Of a DNA stretch of 51,674 nt, positions 34,313-44,300 are shown piece by piece. The notes beneath the pieces were generated by a model. The model saw only the letters and a list, made by a program, of their open reading frames with translations. It searched no databases and was not told the origin of the DNA. The stretch's first letter is position 1; each line of letters begins with the position of its first letter. The stretch lies in the NCBI GenBank assembly GCA_042095135.1, contig JBELBV010000011.1, positions 1 through 51,674 on the forward strand, given 5' to 3'. The DNA comes from UA16 sp042095135 (GTDB taxonomy: Bacteria; Bacteroidota; Bacteroidia; Flavobacteriales_D; Sanyastnellaceae). The translations under genes and the position numbers were made by a program.

Positions 34313-35272
34313 ATGACTCGACTTCTACTCCTAGCGAGCGCTTGTTCCTTGGCCTTGAGCACCCTGACTGCTCAGCAAGACCCACAGTTCACCCAGTGGT
34401 ACATGGAGCCTGCGTCGTTCAACCCCGCCGTGGCAGGAAACAGTGACCTAACATGCGTCTCAGGAACCTACCGCAACCAATGGGAAGGGCTGGATCGCGA
34501 CCCCAATACGTCCATGTTGACGGCACACACGTTTGTAGACCCGTTGAAGGGAGGAGTTTTGCTCTCTGTTTACCAGGACGCACTCGGCCAAGAGGAGAAT
34601 ATGATGGCGCGCTTGGGGTATGCTTACCATTTGGAACCGCTCTCGAACGGAGCCATCGTTAGTGCAGGGCTCTCTGCGACCATGTTCCAGAAGAAATTGG
34701 GCAACGAGTGGATTGCCATTGACGACTACACGCAGGATGCCGCAATTCCTAACAACGCTACCTCTTCAAGCACAATTGACCTCGATTTCGGTGTGTTCAT
34801 CCGCAAGCCCGGTTCGTTTTATGCAGGAATTTCCGCGACCCACTTGCTCGAGCAGGAGTTGGCGGACCTGAGCATTCAACCCCGACGACACATCTATGCG
34901 ATGGGCGGGTACACGCACCCATTGGACGGTGACAATATATTGCTCCGCACCAACGTGCTAGCCAAAACCGACCTCGCAGCCACAATCGCTGACGTCAACG
35001 TGAATGTGTTGTGGAATCAAATGGTATGGGGCGGAGTTAGCTGGCGTCCAGGAGATGCCGTCGCTCCTACTGTGGGTTTCGAATACGCCATGAATTCGAA
35101 CGATCGCACCAGTACGTCGCAGCAAGTATTCCGATTGGGATACAGCTACGATGCTACGACATCTGAACTAAGTAACTATTCCTCAGGTTCTCATGAGGTA
35201 TTCTTGAGCTACTGCTTCAAGTTCGAAACCATCCCGGTGACGAACCGTTACGCCAACCCTCGTTTCCTCTAA
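34313..35272 (+). CDS. porP: Type IX secretion system outer membrane protein PorP/SprF family
   Basis: A 319-residue protein with signal peptide (cleaved near LTAQ) and the hallmark start QQDPQFTQWYMEPASFNPAVAGN. A barrel with alternating strands follows up to the end near YCFKFETI. PorP/SprF proteins are outer membrane parts of the type IX secretion and gliding machinery. Many Bacteroidota have several paralogues used for adhesin export, but placement directly before gldK matches the porP-porK-porL-porM-porN order of Porphyromonas, so this is the core copy. Confidence 0.92.
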   Translation: MTRLLLLASACSLALSTLTAQQDPQFTQWYMEPASFNPAVAGNSDLTCVSGTYRNQWEGLDRDPNTSMLTAHTFVDPLKGGVLLSVYQDALGQEENMMARLGYAYHLEPLSNGAIVSAGLSATMFQKKLGNEWIAIDDYTQDAAIPNNATSSSTIDLDFGVFIRKPGSFYAGISATHLLEQELADLSIQPRRHIYAMGGYTHPLDGDNILLRTNVLAKTDLAATIADVNVNVLWNQMVWGGVSWRPGDAVAPTVGFEYAMNSNDRTSTSQQVFRLGYSYDATTSELSNYSSGSHEVFLSYCFKFETIPVTNRYANPRFL

Positions 35273-35343
35273 GAGATACGAAACAGCAACAATTTGGAGT
35301 TAGTACTCGTATATCCTATTTCAAGGATTAGCCTGCAAGCAAC

Positions 35344-36708
35344 ATGAAAAACATCCTTCTCATCCTCATTACGGCTGCTGCGTTGTTCAGCTGCACAGCC
35401 GGACCCCAAGGCGAATTGGTTGGAGTTTATCCCCGTGAACAATGGATCCAAGTGAATCCGTACGGCATGAACTACATCCACCTCGGCTCCTACACCATGG
35501 GCCCTAGTGACCAAGATGTTCCTTTCGCCATGAACACGCGATCGAAGACGGTAACCATGCCGGCCTTCTACATCGATGTTCACGAAATCTCGAACAACGA
35601 ATACCGACAATTTTGCGAGTGGGTCAAGGACTCCTTGTACCGCAACACGCTCGCCGAAGACGACAATGAAGATTACTTCTTCGCTGAAACCGAGGACGGC
35701 ATCGAATTGGACCGCTTCATCGACAAGGGGTACATTCTCAATTGGGAAACCCCCATTAACTGGGAAGACGAAGACATCTTCGATCTGCTCTACGATGAGT
35801 ACTTCATGCAAGGGTCTGACCAATACTACAACCGCCGTCAATACGACACGCGTAAGCTGAACTTCCGCTACTGGTGGCTGAATTTTGACGCTGCGGCGAG
35901 TAAGGAAAGCCGAGATTCTGAATTCGGCGAAACCAACAGCCTGAACCAATTGCATTCGGTACGTGGCCACAGCGACCGATCGCAATTTGTCGTGGAAGAG
36001 ACCATCAACATTTACCCAGACACCCTCGTTTGGGTGCGCGACTTTACCTATGGCTTCAACGAGCCGCTGGCGGATTACTTCTGGCATCCTGCCTACGATA
36101 ACTACCCAGTGGTGGGTGTTACCTGGAGCCAAGCGAAAGCATTCAACGCCTGGAGAACACAGTTGATGAACAACTGGCGCAACAGCAATGGCCAATCGGA
36201 TGTTCAACGGTTCCGTTTGCCCACAGAAGCAGAATGGGAATACGCAGCACGCGGTGGACTCGAATTGAGCCCTTTCCCGTGGGGTGGTCCTTACATGAGG
36301 AATGCACAAGGTTGTCCTTTGGCGAACTTCAAGCCCATGCGCGGGGATTATGTGGAAGACGGCGGCGCTTACACGGTGGACATTTCGAGCTACAGCCCGA
36401 ACGACTGGGGACTGTACAACATGGCCGGCAACGTGGCAGAATGGACGAGCACGGCTTACGACGAAACAGTGTATGAGTTCTCGCACGAACTAAGCCCAGA
36501 GTACTCGTACCACGCCAAAGTCACAGACCCCCCTGCCCTGCACAGAAAGGTGACCCGCGGCGGATCATGGAAGGACATTGGATACTATTGTCAGACCGGT
36601 ACACGTTCATTTGAATACCGAGATACAAGCAAGGCATACATCGGCTTCCGCAGCGTGATGTCGTACATGGGACGTGGCAAGAGTGGCGACCCTGAAGAAT
36701 GGAATTAA
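35344..36708 (+). CDS. gldK: Type IX secretion/gliding lipoprotein GldK (PorK)
   Basis: A 454-residue lipoprotein with lipobox LFSC (Cys17). The body has the formylglycine-generating-enzyme-like fold: FYIDVHEISNNEYRQFC near 75, YPVVGVTWSQAKAFNAW, RLPTEAEWEYAARGG near 295, YNMAGNVAEWTS and RGGSWKD, ending GFRSVMSYMG. GldK forms a periplasmic ring with GldN under the outer membrane. GldJ is related, but the position before gldL decides for GldK. It is 71 bases after porP. Confidence 0.95.
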   Translation: MKNILLILITAAALFSCTAGPQGELVGVYPREQWIQVNPYGMNYIHLGSYTMGPSDQDVPFAMNTRSKTVTMPAFYIDVHEISNNEYRQFCEWVKDSLYRNTLAEDDNEDYFFAETEDGIELDRFIDKGYILNWETPINWEDEDIFDLLYDEYFMQGSDQYYNRRQYDTRKLNFRYWWLNFDAAASKESRDSEFGETNSLNQLHSVRGHSDRSQFVVEETINIYPDTLVWVRDFTYGFNEPLADYFWHPAYDNYPVVGVTWSQAKAFNAWRTQLMNNWRNSNGQSDVQRFRLPTEAEWEYAARGGLELSPFPWGGPYMRNAQGCPLANFKPMRGDYVEDGGAYTVDISSYSPNDWGLYNMAGNVAEWTSTAYDETVYEFSHELSPEYSYHAKVTDPPALHRKVTRGGSWKDIGYYCQTGTRSFEYRDTSKAYIGFRSVMSYMGRGKSGDPEEWN

Positions 36709-36777
36709 TTCCATACCGGTGACTCAGCACCGCGTTGAACTGCGAGAAATTAAATTGAAACCAAAAGCAAGTAAAAA

Positions 36778-37524
36778 ATGAAACCAGGAAGTAAAGGCTG
36801 GAAAAACCTGATGGCGAAGATGTACGGTATCGGTGCCGCCATCGTAATTATTGGAGCGATGTTCAAAATCAACCACTATCCCGGCGCGTCCGAGATGTTG
36901 GTGGTTGGACTGTCTACAGAGGCGATTATCTTCTTCTTCTCTGCATTTGAACCTCCACATGAAGATCCAGACTGGTCACTGGTTTACCCCGAGTTGGCTA
37001 CCCCTGCAGACGGCCCCAAGCCGCCCACCCGCCAGCTCGATGACATGCTGGCCAAGGCCAACATTGATGAAAAACTAATTAATAACTTAGGTGACGGCAT
37101 GCGCCACCTGGGAGAACAGGCCGCCAAAATGGGCAAAGCTGCAGACGTAGGCGCAGCAGCGCAGAATTACTCGGAATCACTGGAAGAAGCAACCAACCAA
37201 GTGAAGGCATTGTCCGGAACGTACACCCAGGTTAGCGAATCCCTCAATGGACTGAAAGACGCAAATGAAATGGGCGAATCAGTCGGTGCTGCAATGCAGC
37301 AGATGAGCTCCAACCTCGGCTCGTTGAACGAAATGTACGCCGGCCAATTGAAGCAATTGGAGGTCAACAGCCAGCTGTACAGCAGCATGGGCGAGCTCGT
37401 TCAGAATCTAAGCGACTCGGTAGAGGACACGAAGGCGTACAAGGAGAACATCGCTGACCTCGCCAAGAACCTGTCTTCATTGAACACGGTTTACGCAAAC
37501 ATGCTCAACGCCATGGGCAAATAA
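36778..37524 (+). CDS. gldL: Type IX secretion/gliding motor protein GldL (PorL)
   Basis: A 248-residue inner membrane protein with two N-terminal helices (about 13-31 and 39-58) joined by NHYPGASE. The second helix carries Glu48 (LSTEA) and Glu58 (AFEPP); acidic residues at such places are part of the proton path of the GldLM motor. The rest is cytoplasmic and predicted helical with coiled-coil character (80-240). GldL and GldM form the proton-driven motor that powers secretion and gliding. Confidence 0.96.
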   Translation: MKPGSKGWKNLMAKMYGIGAAIVIIGAMFKINHYPGASEMLVVGLSTEAIIFFFSAFEPPHEDPDWSLVYPELATPADGPKPPTRQLDDMLAKANIDEKLINNLGDGMRHLGEQAAKMGKAADVGAAAQNYSESLEEATNQVKALSGTYTQVSESLNGLKDANEMGESVGAAMQQMSSNLGSLNEMYAGQLKQLEVNSQLYSSMGELVQNLSDSVEDTKAYKENIADLAKNLSSLNTVYANMLNAMGK

Positions 37525-37558
37525 GCCCTGTAGTTTTATCCGATTGAACAGATAAATC

Positions 37559-39274
37559 ATGGCAGGAGCTAAAGAAACACCCAGGCAGAAGATGATCGGG
37601 ATGATGTACCTCGTCCTGACCGCACTTCTCGCACTGAATATTTCGAAGGAAGTCCTCAATGGTTTTGTGAAGGTGGAAAACAGCCTGCGCACTACGCAAG
37701 GCACGTTGAATGCAAAAGTCAACGAAACCAGCACAGAACTCGAGACAAAATACCTTCAGAACCAAGAGAAGGTCAAGCCCTTCTACGACAAGGCCCAACA
37801 AATCAATTCCTCTTCATCCGAGTTGATCACATACATCACTGAAATGAAGGCACGAATCATGGCCGCTTCTTCAGGCGACTATGACGAAGCCGGTGAACTT
37901 GCCGTTGGCAATTACATTGGCAAGGACGAGAATGGAATGGATACGGTTTTGAATTTGGCTTTGATCCCCATCAAGGACGAATACCAAAACCTCACCACCT
38001 TCGTGGGCATGGCTGAACCCAAAGAACCCTTCGATGGACCTTGGACTGCAATCGAGTTGAAGCAAAAACTCGAAGCCTTCAGCAAGCAGTTAAAAAGCAC
38101 CAGCGTGGTGGACAACCAAGGCACGCGTCGTGATCTCCCTCAATACTTGAAGGACCAAATCGACGAGACGTTCGCCTTCCCCACCGAAATCCAGGAAGGT
38201 GAAGAAGTGAGCTGGGAACATGCCAACTTCTACCATGTCCCCTTGGCAGCGGTGATGCCGCTGATGACCAAGATGACGTTGGACATTCAGGACATTCAGG
38301 ACGACATCCTGTCTTGGTTGCTAGGCTCTGTGGATGCCAAGTCCTACAAGTTCACCAACTTGTTGCCGCTTGTCGTTCCGGAAAGCAACTACATCCTGCG
38401 CGGCGATTCGTTTCGTGCAGACGTATTGCTTGCAGCGTTTGATGGGACCAACCCACCGGACATTTACGTGGATTCCAAGAAGTGGAACGAGCGCGATTCA
38501 GCGCTCTTGGAATATGAGAACATCGACGCGTTGCCCATTGGCACTGACGGACTCGGCAAGCTCCGCATCTCGACGCGCGGCATGTCGCTCGGAGAATCAA
38601 ACTACAAAGGTTTGATCCGTTTCCAGGGTCCGGATGGGAACATTCAAGACTTCCCTTACTACACGCCCAAATTCACGGTCGCTGAACCCGCTTTGGTGGT
38701 GTCGCCGACGAAGATGAACGTATTCTACCGTGGACTCCCCAACCCAGTTGAAGTCTCTGTTCCAGGCGTGCCTGGGGATAAGATTGACGTTCGCATTTCA
38801 GGCAACCACCGATTGAAGAAGGAGTCCGACGGCACTTTCACCATCACCCCGGGTACCGACAAGAAAGCCAACATCACGGTTGCTGCTCAATTGCCTGACG
38901 GAAGCAAGAAAACACTTCCTGCACGTGAATTCCGCGTCAAGCGAATTCCGGATCCGGTTCCTTTCTTCGTTGGAAAGACACCAAGCGACCGCTCGATCTC
39001 CAAGCAAGCCTTGGTGGGTGCGGACGGTATCGGTGCCCAAATGGTCAACTTCGATTTCGACGTTCGCGTTGTGGTGAAAAGCTTCAGTGTCTCCGTCAGC
39101 CGGGATGGAACCTTGGTTGAGAAGAAGTCCAACAGCAACCGACTCACCGCGGACATGAAGCAACTCTTCAACCGCGTATCACGTGGCAATGTAGTCTACT
39201 TTGAAGACATCATTGTAGGCATGCCTGACGGCACCGAACGCCAGGTCGCAGCCATGAAGCTAAAAGTCAACTAA
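37559..39274 (+). CDS. gldM: Type IX secretion/gliding motor protein GldM (PorM)
   Basis: A 571-residue protein with a single N-terminal helix (MIGMMYLVLTALLALNI, about 13-29) and a long periplasmic part made of four domains in the family. It starts helical (to about 220) and continues with beta domains (NYILRGDSFRADV, MNVFYRGLPNPVEVSVPGV and later). The length and the helix followed by SKEVLNGFVKVE match GldM. It spans the periplasm as a rotor from GldL to the GldK/GldN ring. Confidence 0.96.
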   Translation: MAGAKETPRQKMIGMMYLVLTALLALNISKEVLNGFVKVENSLRTTQGTLNAKVNETSTELETKYLQNQEKVKPFYDKAQQINSSSSELITYITEMKARIMAASSGDYDEAGELAVGNYIGKDENGMDTVLNLALIPIKDEYQNLTTFVGMAEPKEPFDGPWTAIELKQKLEAFSKQLKSTSVVDNQGTRRDLPQYLKDQIDETFAFPTEIQEGEEVSWEHANFYHVPLAAVMPLMTKMTLDIQDIQDDILSWLLGSVDAKSYKFTNLLPLVVPESNYILRGDSFRADVLLAAFDGTNPPDIYVDSKKWNERDSALLEYENIDALPIGTDGLGKLRISTRGMSLGESNYKGLIRFQGPDGNIQDFPYYTPKFTVAEPALVVSPTKMNVFYRGLPNPVEVSVPGVPGDKIDVRISGNHRLKKESDGTFTITPGTDKKANITVAAQLPDGSKKTLPAREFRVKRIPDPVPFFVGKTPSDRSISKQALVGADGIGAQMVNFDFDVRVVVKSFSVSVSRDGTLVEKKSNSNRLTADMKQLFNRVSRGNVVYFEDIIVGMPDGTERQVAAMKLKVN

Positions 39275-39286
39275 CAACCTCATCCA

Positions 39287-40147
39287 ATGAGTAAGTTCAT
39301 AACACCCCTTGTCCTCTGTTTTGTGAGCCTCGCCTTGACGATGCCTGCAACCGCTCAAGTATCCAACGTACTCGACGGTGCATACGTCAAAGAGTCGAAC
39401 ATCACCAAGCGCGTTGTACCCTACCCAGCATTGCGTGAAGCCGACGTGATGTACACCCAGCGCATTTGGCAAGAAATGGACTTGCGTGAGAAGATCAATC
39501 ACCCCTATTACTACCCTATCAAGCCCATCGCTGACCGCAAAAACCTCTTCGACGTGCTGCGCACGGCGTTGTTGGTGGAAGGTTCTTTGGTGGCGTATGG
39601 TACGGGTCCTGCGGGGGATGACGATGAGTTTCGATTCCCTCTTTCTCCGAACCAAGTGGACTCTTTGCTGAACCCAACCGTTCGATTCGAGAAATACGAC
39701 CTGGCTACCAACGAACGACTGCCGGACAGCATTGGTACGGTGACGCTCGAATCTTCGGCGATTACCCGATACTTAATCAAAGAGGATTGGATTTGGGACC
39801 GCCAACGTGGTGAACGCTACGTTCGCATCATTGGCATCGCCCCCCGCATTGAAGAGTTTGATGAGGACGGTATTTCAAAGGGCTTCAAGACGCTGTTCTG
39901 GTTGTACTACCCAGAATGCCGCTACGTCTTGGCCAATGCGGACGCGTTCAATCCCATGAACGATGCCCAGCGCCGCACGTACGAAGACCTGTTCCAAAAA
40001 CGCTTCTTCAGCAGTTTCATCATCAAAGAGAGCAACGTCTACGACCGACCAATTTCTGCGTATGCAAAAGGATTGGCCGCGTTGGCGGAATCGGAGCGCA
40101 TCAAAGAAGAACTCTTCCTATTGGAGCACGACCTCTGGCATTATTGA
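39287..40147 (+). CDS. gldN: Type IX secretion/gliding protein GldN (PorN)
   Basis: A 286-residue periplasmic protein with signal peptide (cleaved near ATAQ). GldN-type blocks are seen: DGAYVKESNITKRVVPYP, VMYTQRIWQEMDLREKINHPYYYP, IKEDWIWDRQRGERYVRIIGIAP and RRTYEDLFQKRFFSSFIIKESNVYDR. GldN interacts with GldK and with the tip of GldM. It is 12 bases after gldM and the operon ends at a strong terminator. Confidence 0.96.
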   Translation: MSKFITPLVLCFVSLALTMPATAQVSNVLDGAYVKESNITKRVVPYPALREADVMYTQRIWQEMDLREKINHPYYYPIKPIADRKNLFDVLRTALLVEGSLVAYGTGPAGDDDEFRFPLSPNQVDSLLNPTVRFEKYDLATNERLPDSIGTVTLESSAITRYLIKEDWIWDRQRGERYVRIIGIAPRIEEFDEDGISKGFKTLFWLYYPECRYVLANADAFNPMNDAQRRTYEDLFQKRFFSSFIIKESNVYDRPISAYAKGLAALAESERIKEELFLLEHDLWHY

Positions 40148-40165
40148 TACGTACCCATCATAAAG

Positions 40166-40196
40166 AAAGCCGGTTCCTTGGAGCCGGCTTTTTTTT
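40166..40196 (+). terminator. Rho-independent terminator of the T9SS operon
   Basis: A hairpin AAAGCCGG/CCGGCTTT around TTCCTTGGAG followed by eight T, 18 bases after the gldN stop. Confidence 0.92.
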
Positions 40197-40225
40197 GGCC
40201 CTTCCCTAACCGACCTTTGCAGCCC

Positions 40226-42187
40226 ATGTTGAGCCTCACGAACATCACCGTGCATTTTGGACAACGAACCCTGTTCGAACACATCGATTTGTTCATCGGC
40301 CAACGGGAACGCGTGGGGTTGGTCGGCAGAAACGGTGCAGGCAAATCCACCCTGCTCAAAATCATCGCGGGCATCCAGCGGCCATCAGAAGGATCAATCG
40401 GGCTGCCCAAAGAGGCGCAAATCGGCTACCTCCCTCAAGAAATGGAGCACAACGAAGAGGCGACCATCTTGGAGGAGGCCATGAGTGCATTCGCTGAAAC
40501 CCAACGGTTGGAAGAGCGGGTGGAAGAACTGTCGAAAGAGCTCACGAACCGGACCGATTACGAAAGCTTGGAATACAGCCGAATCATAGAAGAATTGACC
40601 GCGGCCAATGAACGCATCGATTTGCTTGGCGGAGCTTCACAGGAGGAGCAGGTCCAGCGCATTCTGCAAGGACTTGGGTTCCTGGCGAAAGACATGACCC
40701 GCACCATGAGCGAATTCTCAGGCGGTTGGAAAATGCGCGTCGAGTTGGCCAAACTCTTGCTCCGCAGCCCCGATCTGCTCCTGCTCGACGAGCCGACGAA
40801 TCACTTGGACCTCGAAAGCATCGAGTGGCTGGAGCAATTCCTGCTGCAGAGCTCGAGTGCCATCCTCTTGATTTCACACGACCGAGCGTTTTTGGACAAC
40901 CTGACCACGCGCACCATCGAAGTCACGCCCATCAAGCTCTTCGACCACAAAGCCAGCTACACCAAGTACCAAGTTTGGAGAGAAGATGAACGCACGCGTC
41001 AAGAACAGGCCTACAAGAACCAACAGAAATACATCGAGGACACCGAGGTACTCATCAACAAGTTTCGCGCGAAGAAAAACAAGGCCGCCTTCGCCCAATC
41101 GTTAATCAAAAAGCTGGAGAAACTCGATCGCATCGAGGTGGATGCTGCCGACAAGGCGGAGATTCGTTTTCGTTTTCCACCCGCGCCTCGTTCGGGAAAA
41201 GTGAGCATAGAAGCGAGAGACCTGAGCAAGTCATTCGATGAACTCCAGGTATTCAAAGAACTTGACTTCATCTTGCCCCGTCAGCAGAAGGTGGCGTTGG
41301 TCGGAAAGAACGGTGCTGGAAAGACGACACTCACCCGCATCTTCATGGGCTTGGAAAGCAGCGGCGGGGAACTGACCATTGGACACAACGTCGACATCGG
41401 TTATTACGCCCAGAACCAAGCCGAAGAACTGGACGGCGAGCTGACGGTGTTCGAGACCCTCGATGAAGTGGCTGTGGGCGAGATCCGCAAGCGCCTGCGC
41501 TCCATCTTAGGATCATTCCTGTTCTCTGGCGAAGACGTCGACAAAAAGGTCAAGGTCCTATCAGGGGGTGAAAAGGCGCGGCTGGCGCTGTGCAAATTGT
41601 TACTGCATCCCTACAACCTGCTCATCCTTGACGAACCGACCAACCACCTGGATATCAAAGCCAAAGAGGTACTCAAAGGCGCCTTACAGGCCTTTGATGG
41701 GACGTTGGTCGTCGTCTCACACGACCGGGATTTCCTCTCCGGACTGACGGACCTCGTATACGAAGTCACTCCCAACGGCTTGAAGCAATACATCGGCGAC
41801 ATCAAGCAATTTTTGCACGAAAAGCACGCCACGAGCATCCGTGCCTACGAGTCAAAAAAGGGCGATACAGTCGCCAAGACGACCGCCTCAAAACCCAAGG
41901 AAACACCCTCTGAACAGCAGGAAACCTACCAAGAGCGCAAGCAGCGTGAACGGGACGAGCGCAAGCTGAAAAACCAGGTCAAGAAGTACGAAACGCGCGT
42001 TCAAGAGAAAGAACAGGCGTTAAAAGACATGGACACCGCCATGGCCGAAATCGACCCCAATGACCGGCAACAACTCACGGAACTCGCGTACCACTACGAA
42101 GCCGTTCAGCAAGAGTTAAACGATGCATTTGAAAAGTGGACGGCAGCCAGCGAAAGCCTTGAAAAAATCAACAATCCGGGCAGCTGA
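40226..42187 (+). CDS. ABC-F family ATPase
   Basis: A 653-residue protein with two ABC domains and no membrane part. Domain 1 has GRNGAGKST and the signature FSGGWKMRVELAKLLL; domain 2 has GKNGAGKTT and LSGGEKARLALCKLLL. Both have LLDEPTNHLD-type Walker B. The linker between the domains (about 245-320) is charged and helical, and the C-terminal 120 residues are a Lys/Glu coiled coil. ABC-F proteins act on the ribosome. The SGGWKMR form resembles the YheS subgroup more than Uup or EttA. The ATG at 40226 is preferred, as the longer frame starts in the terminator. Confidence 0.92.
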   Translation: MLSLTNITVHFGQRTLFEHIDLFIGQRERVGLVGRNGAGKSTLLKIIAGIQRPSEGSIGLPKEAQIGYLPQEMEHNEEATILEEAMSAFAETQRLEERVEELSKELTNRTDYESLEYSRIIEELTAANERIDLLGGASQEEQVQRILQGLGFLAKDMTRTMSEFSGGWKMRVELAKLLLRSPDLLLLDEPTNHLDLESIEWLEQFLLQSSSAILLISHDRAFLDNLTTRTIEVTPIKLFDHKASYTKYQVWREDERTRQEQAYKNQQKYIEDTEVLINKFRAKKNKAAFAQSLIKKLEKLDRIEVDAADKAEIRFRFPPAPRSGKVSIEARDLSKSFDELQVFKELDFILPRQQKVALVGKNGAGKTTLTRIFMGLESSGGELTIGHNVDIGYYAQNQAEELDGELTVFETLDEVAVGEIRKRLRSILGSFLFSGEDVDKKVKVLSGGEKARLALCKLLLHPYNLLILDEPTNHLDIKAKEVLKGALQAFDGTLVVVSHDRDFLSGLTDLVYEVTPNGLKQYIGDIKQFLHEKHATSIRAYESKKGDTVAKTTASKPKETPSEQQETYQERKQRERDERKLKNQVKKYETRVQEKEQALKDMDTAMAEIDPNDRQQLTELAYHYEAVQQELNDAFEKWTAASESLEKINNPGS

Positions 42188-42263
42188 GAGCGTTAAATTG
42201 TTGATAACCCCTGTTTAAAAGTGCGCTCAACCCGGTCGTTTTCCGTTTCCGGATTCGCAACCT

Positions 42264-43223
42264 ATGCAGGATTTTCGTCGTATGCAGTTTGTGAAGCGTT
42301 ATCTCCCTGTCGTTGTATTGCTCTTGAGCGCCAGCATTGGCCTCGCACAGCACACCCCGTTATCCGCAGGCTTCGTGCTTGGCGGGTCCAACTACCTCGG
42401 TGAAATCGGTGGCAAGTTCGAGCCGCGTGCATCGCTGCTCGATGCCGACATCATCACCACATCTCCTACAGTGGGAGGATTTCTGCGCTACGCAGCCAAC
42501 GACCGCGTGCGCATCTCAGGCGAGGTCAACTACGTTGAAATTCGCCAAGCTGATGCCAATGCTGAGGACCCAGCGCGTCAGGCCCGCAACCTGAACTTCC
42601 GCAACCGGATGGTCGAATTTGGATTCCGCACAGACTTCACGGTCTTTCACATCGCCGATCGCAGCAACAACCGCAACTTTTCTAAGCCGGGTAAGCTCTT
42701 CATCAAAGGATTTGTCTTCACCGGAGCTTACGGCGTATTGCACAACCCACAGGCTCAGATCACCTACGATCCCAACAGCGAATGGGAAGACCGGTGGTAC
42801 GATCTCCGTCCCCTCCGCACCGAGGGGCAGGTCGAAGAATACGCTTCGCTGATTGCAGCCATCCCCATGGGACTGGGCATCGAATTCGGACTGGGCTACG
42901 GCTGGGTCTTAGGGGTTGAAGGTTCTTGGAGATCAACGTTTACCGACTACCTGGACGACATCTCAGGCATGTACGCGAATCCCGATTACCTCTCCCCATT
43001 GGCGGAAGCCATCAGTTCGCAGTCCAATGAGGCTACCATCGCAGCCATCGACAATCCGGCATCGGGCAACGTGAACAACCACCAATACAACGAAGGTGGA
43101 ACCTACCGCGGCAACCCCGACACGAACGACAGCTACGGCACCGTCCAGGTAACGTTGGCACGCATTATTGACACGCGCACTTCATTTGAGCGCGCCCTCG
43201 ATCACATTTCGCGACGACGATAA
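42264..43223 (+). CDS. PorG-like outer membrane protein (DUF6089)
   Basis: A 319-residue protein with signal peptide (cleaved near LAQH) and a small barrel-like body. The start FVLGGSNYLGEIGG and the motif RISGEVNYVEIRQADANA fit the DUF6089 family, which includes PorG of the type IX secretion system. Other visible blocks are FRNRMVEFGFRTDFTVF, IKGFVFTGAYGVLHN and GIEFGLGYGWVLGVEGSWR. Two starts, 42264 and 42282, are possible; both give a signal peptide. The gene is not in the T9SS operon but only 3 kb from it. It converges with rluD, their coding regions being adjacent. Confidence 0.8.
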   Translation: MQDFRRMQFVKRYLPVVVLLLSASIGLAQHTPLSAGFVLGGSNYLGEIGGKFEPRASLLDADIITTSPTVGGFLRYAANDRVRISGEVNYVEIRQADANAEDPARQARNLNFRNRMVEFGFRTDFTVFHIADRSNNRNFSKPGKLFIKGFVFTGAYGVLHNPQAQITYDPNSEWEDRWYDLRPLRTEGQVEEYASLIAAIPMGLGIEFGLGYGWVLGVEGSWRSTFTDYLDDISGMYANPDYLSPLAEAISSQSNEATIAAIDNPASGNVNNHQYNEGGTYRGNPDTNDSYGTVQVTLARIIDTRTSFERALDHISRRR

Positions 43224-44300
43224 TCACCAGGCCGACAGGCCGCCCAAGTAAGCCTTCCACTTCGACAATACCTCTTGCATGTCCTCGGGCAGCGGCGTAT
43301 CGAATTCCAACCATTCTCCCGACTCCGGGTGGGTAAATCCAAGGCTGCGCGCGTGCAAGGCTTGACGAGGCAGCCGTTCAAAGCAATTGTTCAGGAAAGC
43401 CTGGTATTTCCCTCCTCGCACACCTTTCACGGCGCGGTTTCCACCATAGGAAGCATCCCCGAATAAAGGGTGTCCGGTGTGCTCCATGTGCACACGGATT
43501 TGGTGGGTGCGACCGGTCTCGAGTTTGCATTCTGTCAATGTTACCGGACCCAACCGCTCCAGCACGCTGTAGTGCGTCACGGCATGCTTGCCTTCTTCTC
43601 CGTCCGGAAATACCGCTTGAATCTTGCGGTTGCGGCGGTTACGGCCTATGTGTCCTTCGATGGTGCCATCGGCCTCCAAATCGCCCCATACCAGCGCCGT
43701 GTAGCGACGCTCCACCGTGCGCTCGAAAAACTGCATGCTCAGCGCTGTCATCGCTTCCTCGGTTTTGCCCAAAACCATCACGCCCGTGGTGTCCTTATCG
43801 AGCCGGTGCACCAACCCCGGCCGGGGAATGGCCGCTTCGTCTGTGGTAAAATCCGGTGAGGAAGTATCGGGTGGCAACTCCAGCTTTTGCTGCAGCATGT
43901 GGTGGGCAACACCGTGAACCAGGGTACCCGTGTAATTACCGTTCCCCGGATGCACCACCAGCCCGGCGGGTTTATTAAGAACCAATACGTGCTCGTCTTC
44001 AAACAAAATGTCGAGCTCCATGGCTTCGGGAACAAGCTCGAACGTGCGCACCGGATTGGGGAACTCAATGGTCACCACGTCACCGGATTTGACTTTAAAA
44101 TTCGATTTGACAGACTCTCCGTTGACCCGAACGTAACCGGCCTTGGCGGAGGCTTGAAGCCGCGACCTCGACATTTTGGAAATCAGGTTGGTCACGAACT
44201 TGTCAACGCGCAGCGGTTGTTGTCCGGCATCGGCCACCAAACGGTGGTGCTCAAACAGCTCATCCGCGCCGTCGTTTTCTTCATAGATTTCCGTTGTCAT
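43224..44300 (-). CDS. rluD: RluA-family 23S rRNA pseudouridine synthase (RluD-like)
   Basis: A 358-residue protein. An S4 domain at about 30-85 (LRVDKFVTNLI, RSRLQASAKAGYVRVNG) precedes the catalytic domain with HRLDKDTTG at 165-173 (catalytic Asp168) and the typical GRTHQIRVHMEHTGHPLFGD. The S4 plus catalytic layout points to RluD, which modifies helix 69 of 23S rRNA, but RluC is close in sequence. ATG 44300 shares a base with the stop of the T9SS cargo gene (TGATG). Confidence 0.92.
   Translation of the reverse strand: MTTEIYEENDGADELFEHHRLVADAGQQPLRVDKFVTNLISKMSRSRLQASAKAGYVRVNGESVKSNFKVKSGDVVTIEFPNPVRTFELVPEAMELDILFEDEHVLVLNKPAGLVVHPGNGNYTGTLVHGVAHHMLQQKLELPPDTSSPDFTTDEAAIPRPGLVHRLDKDTTGVMVLGKTEEAMTALSMQFFERTVERRYTALVWGDLEADGTIEGHIGRNRRNRKIQAVFPDGEEGKHAVTHYSVLERLGPVTLTECKLETGRTHQIRVHMEHTGHPLFGDASYGGNRAVKGVRGGKYQAFLNNCFERLPRQALHARSLGFTHPESGEWLEFDTPLPEDMQEVLSKWKAYLGGLSAW

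Noticed and set aside
35273..35343. Imperfect ATACGA/TCGTAT repeat between porP and gldK
   Set aside because: Only 6 bp with a loop of about 26 bases and no T-run; not enough for a terminator or operator call.
35269..36486. Open frame of 405 codons on the minus strand opposite gldK
   Set aside because: Antisense to a clear gldK lipoprotein gene; composition rich in Val, His and Arg is that of a shadow frame.
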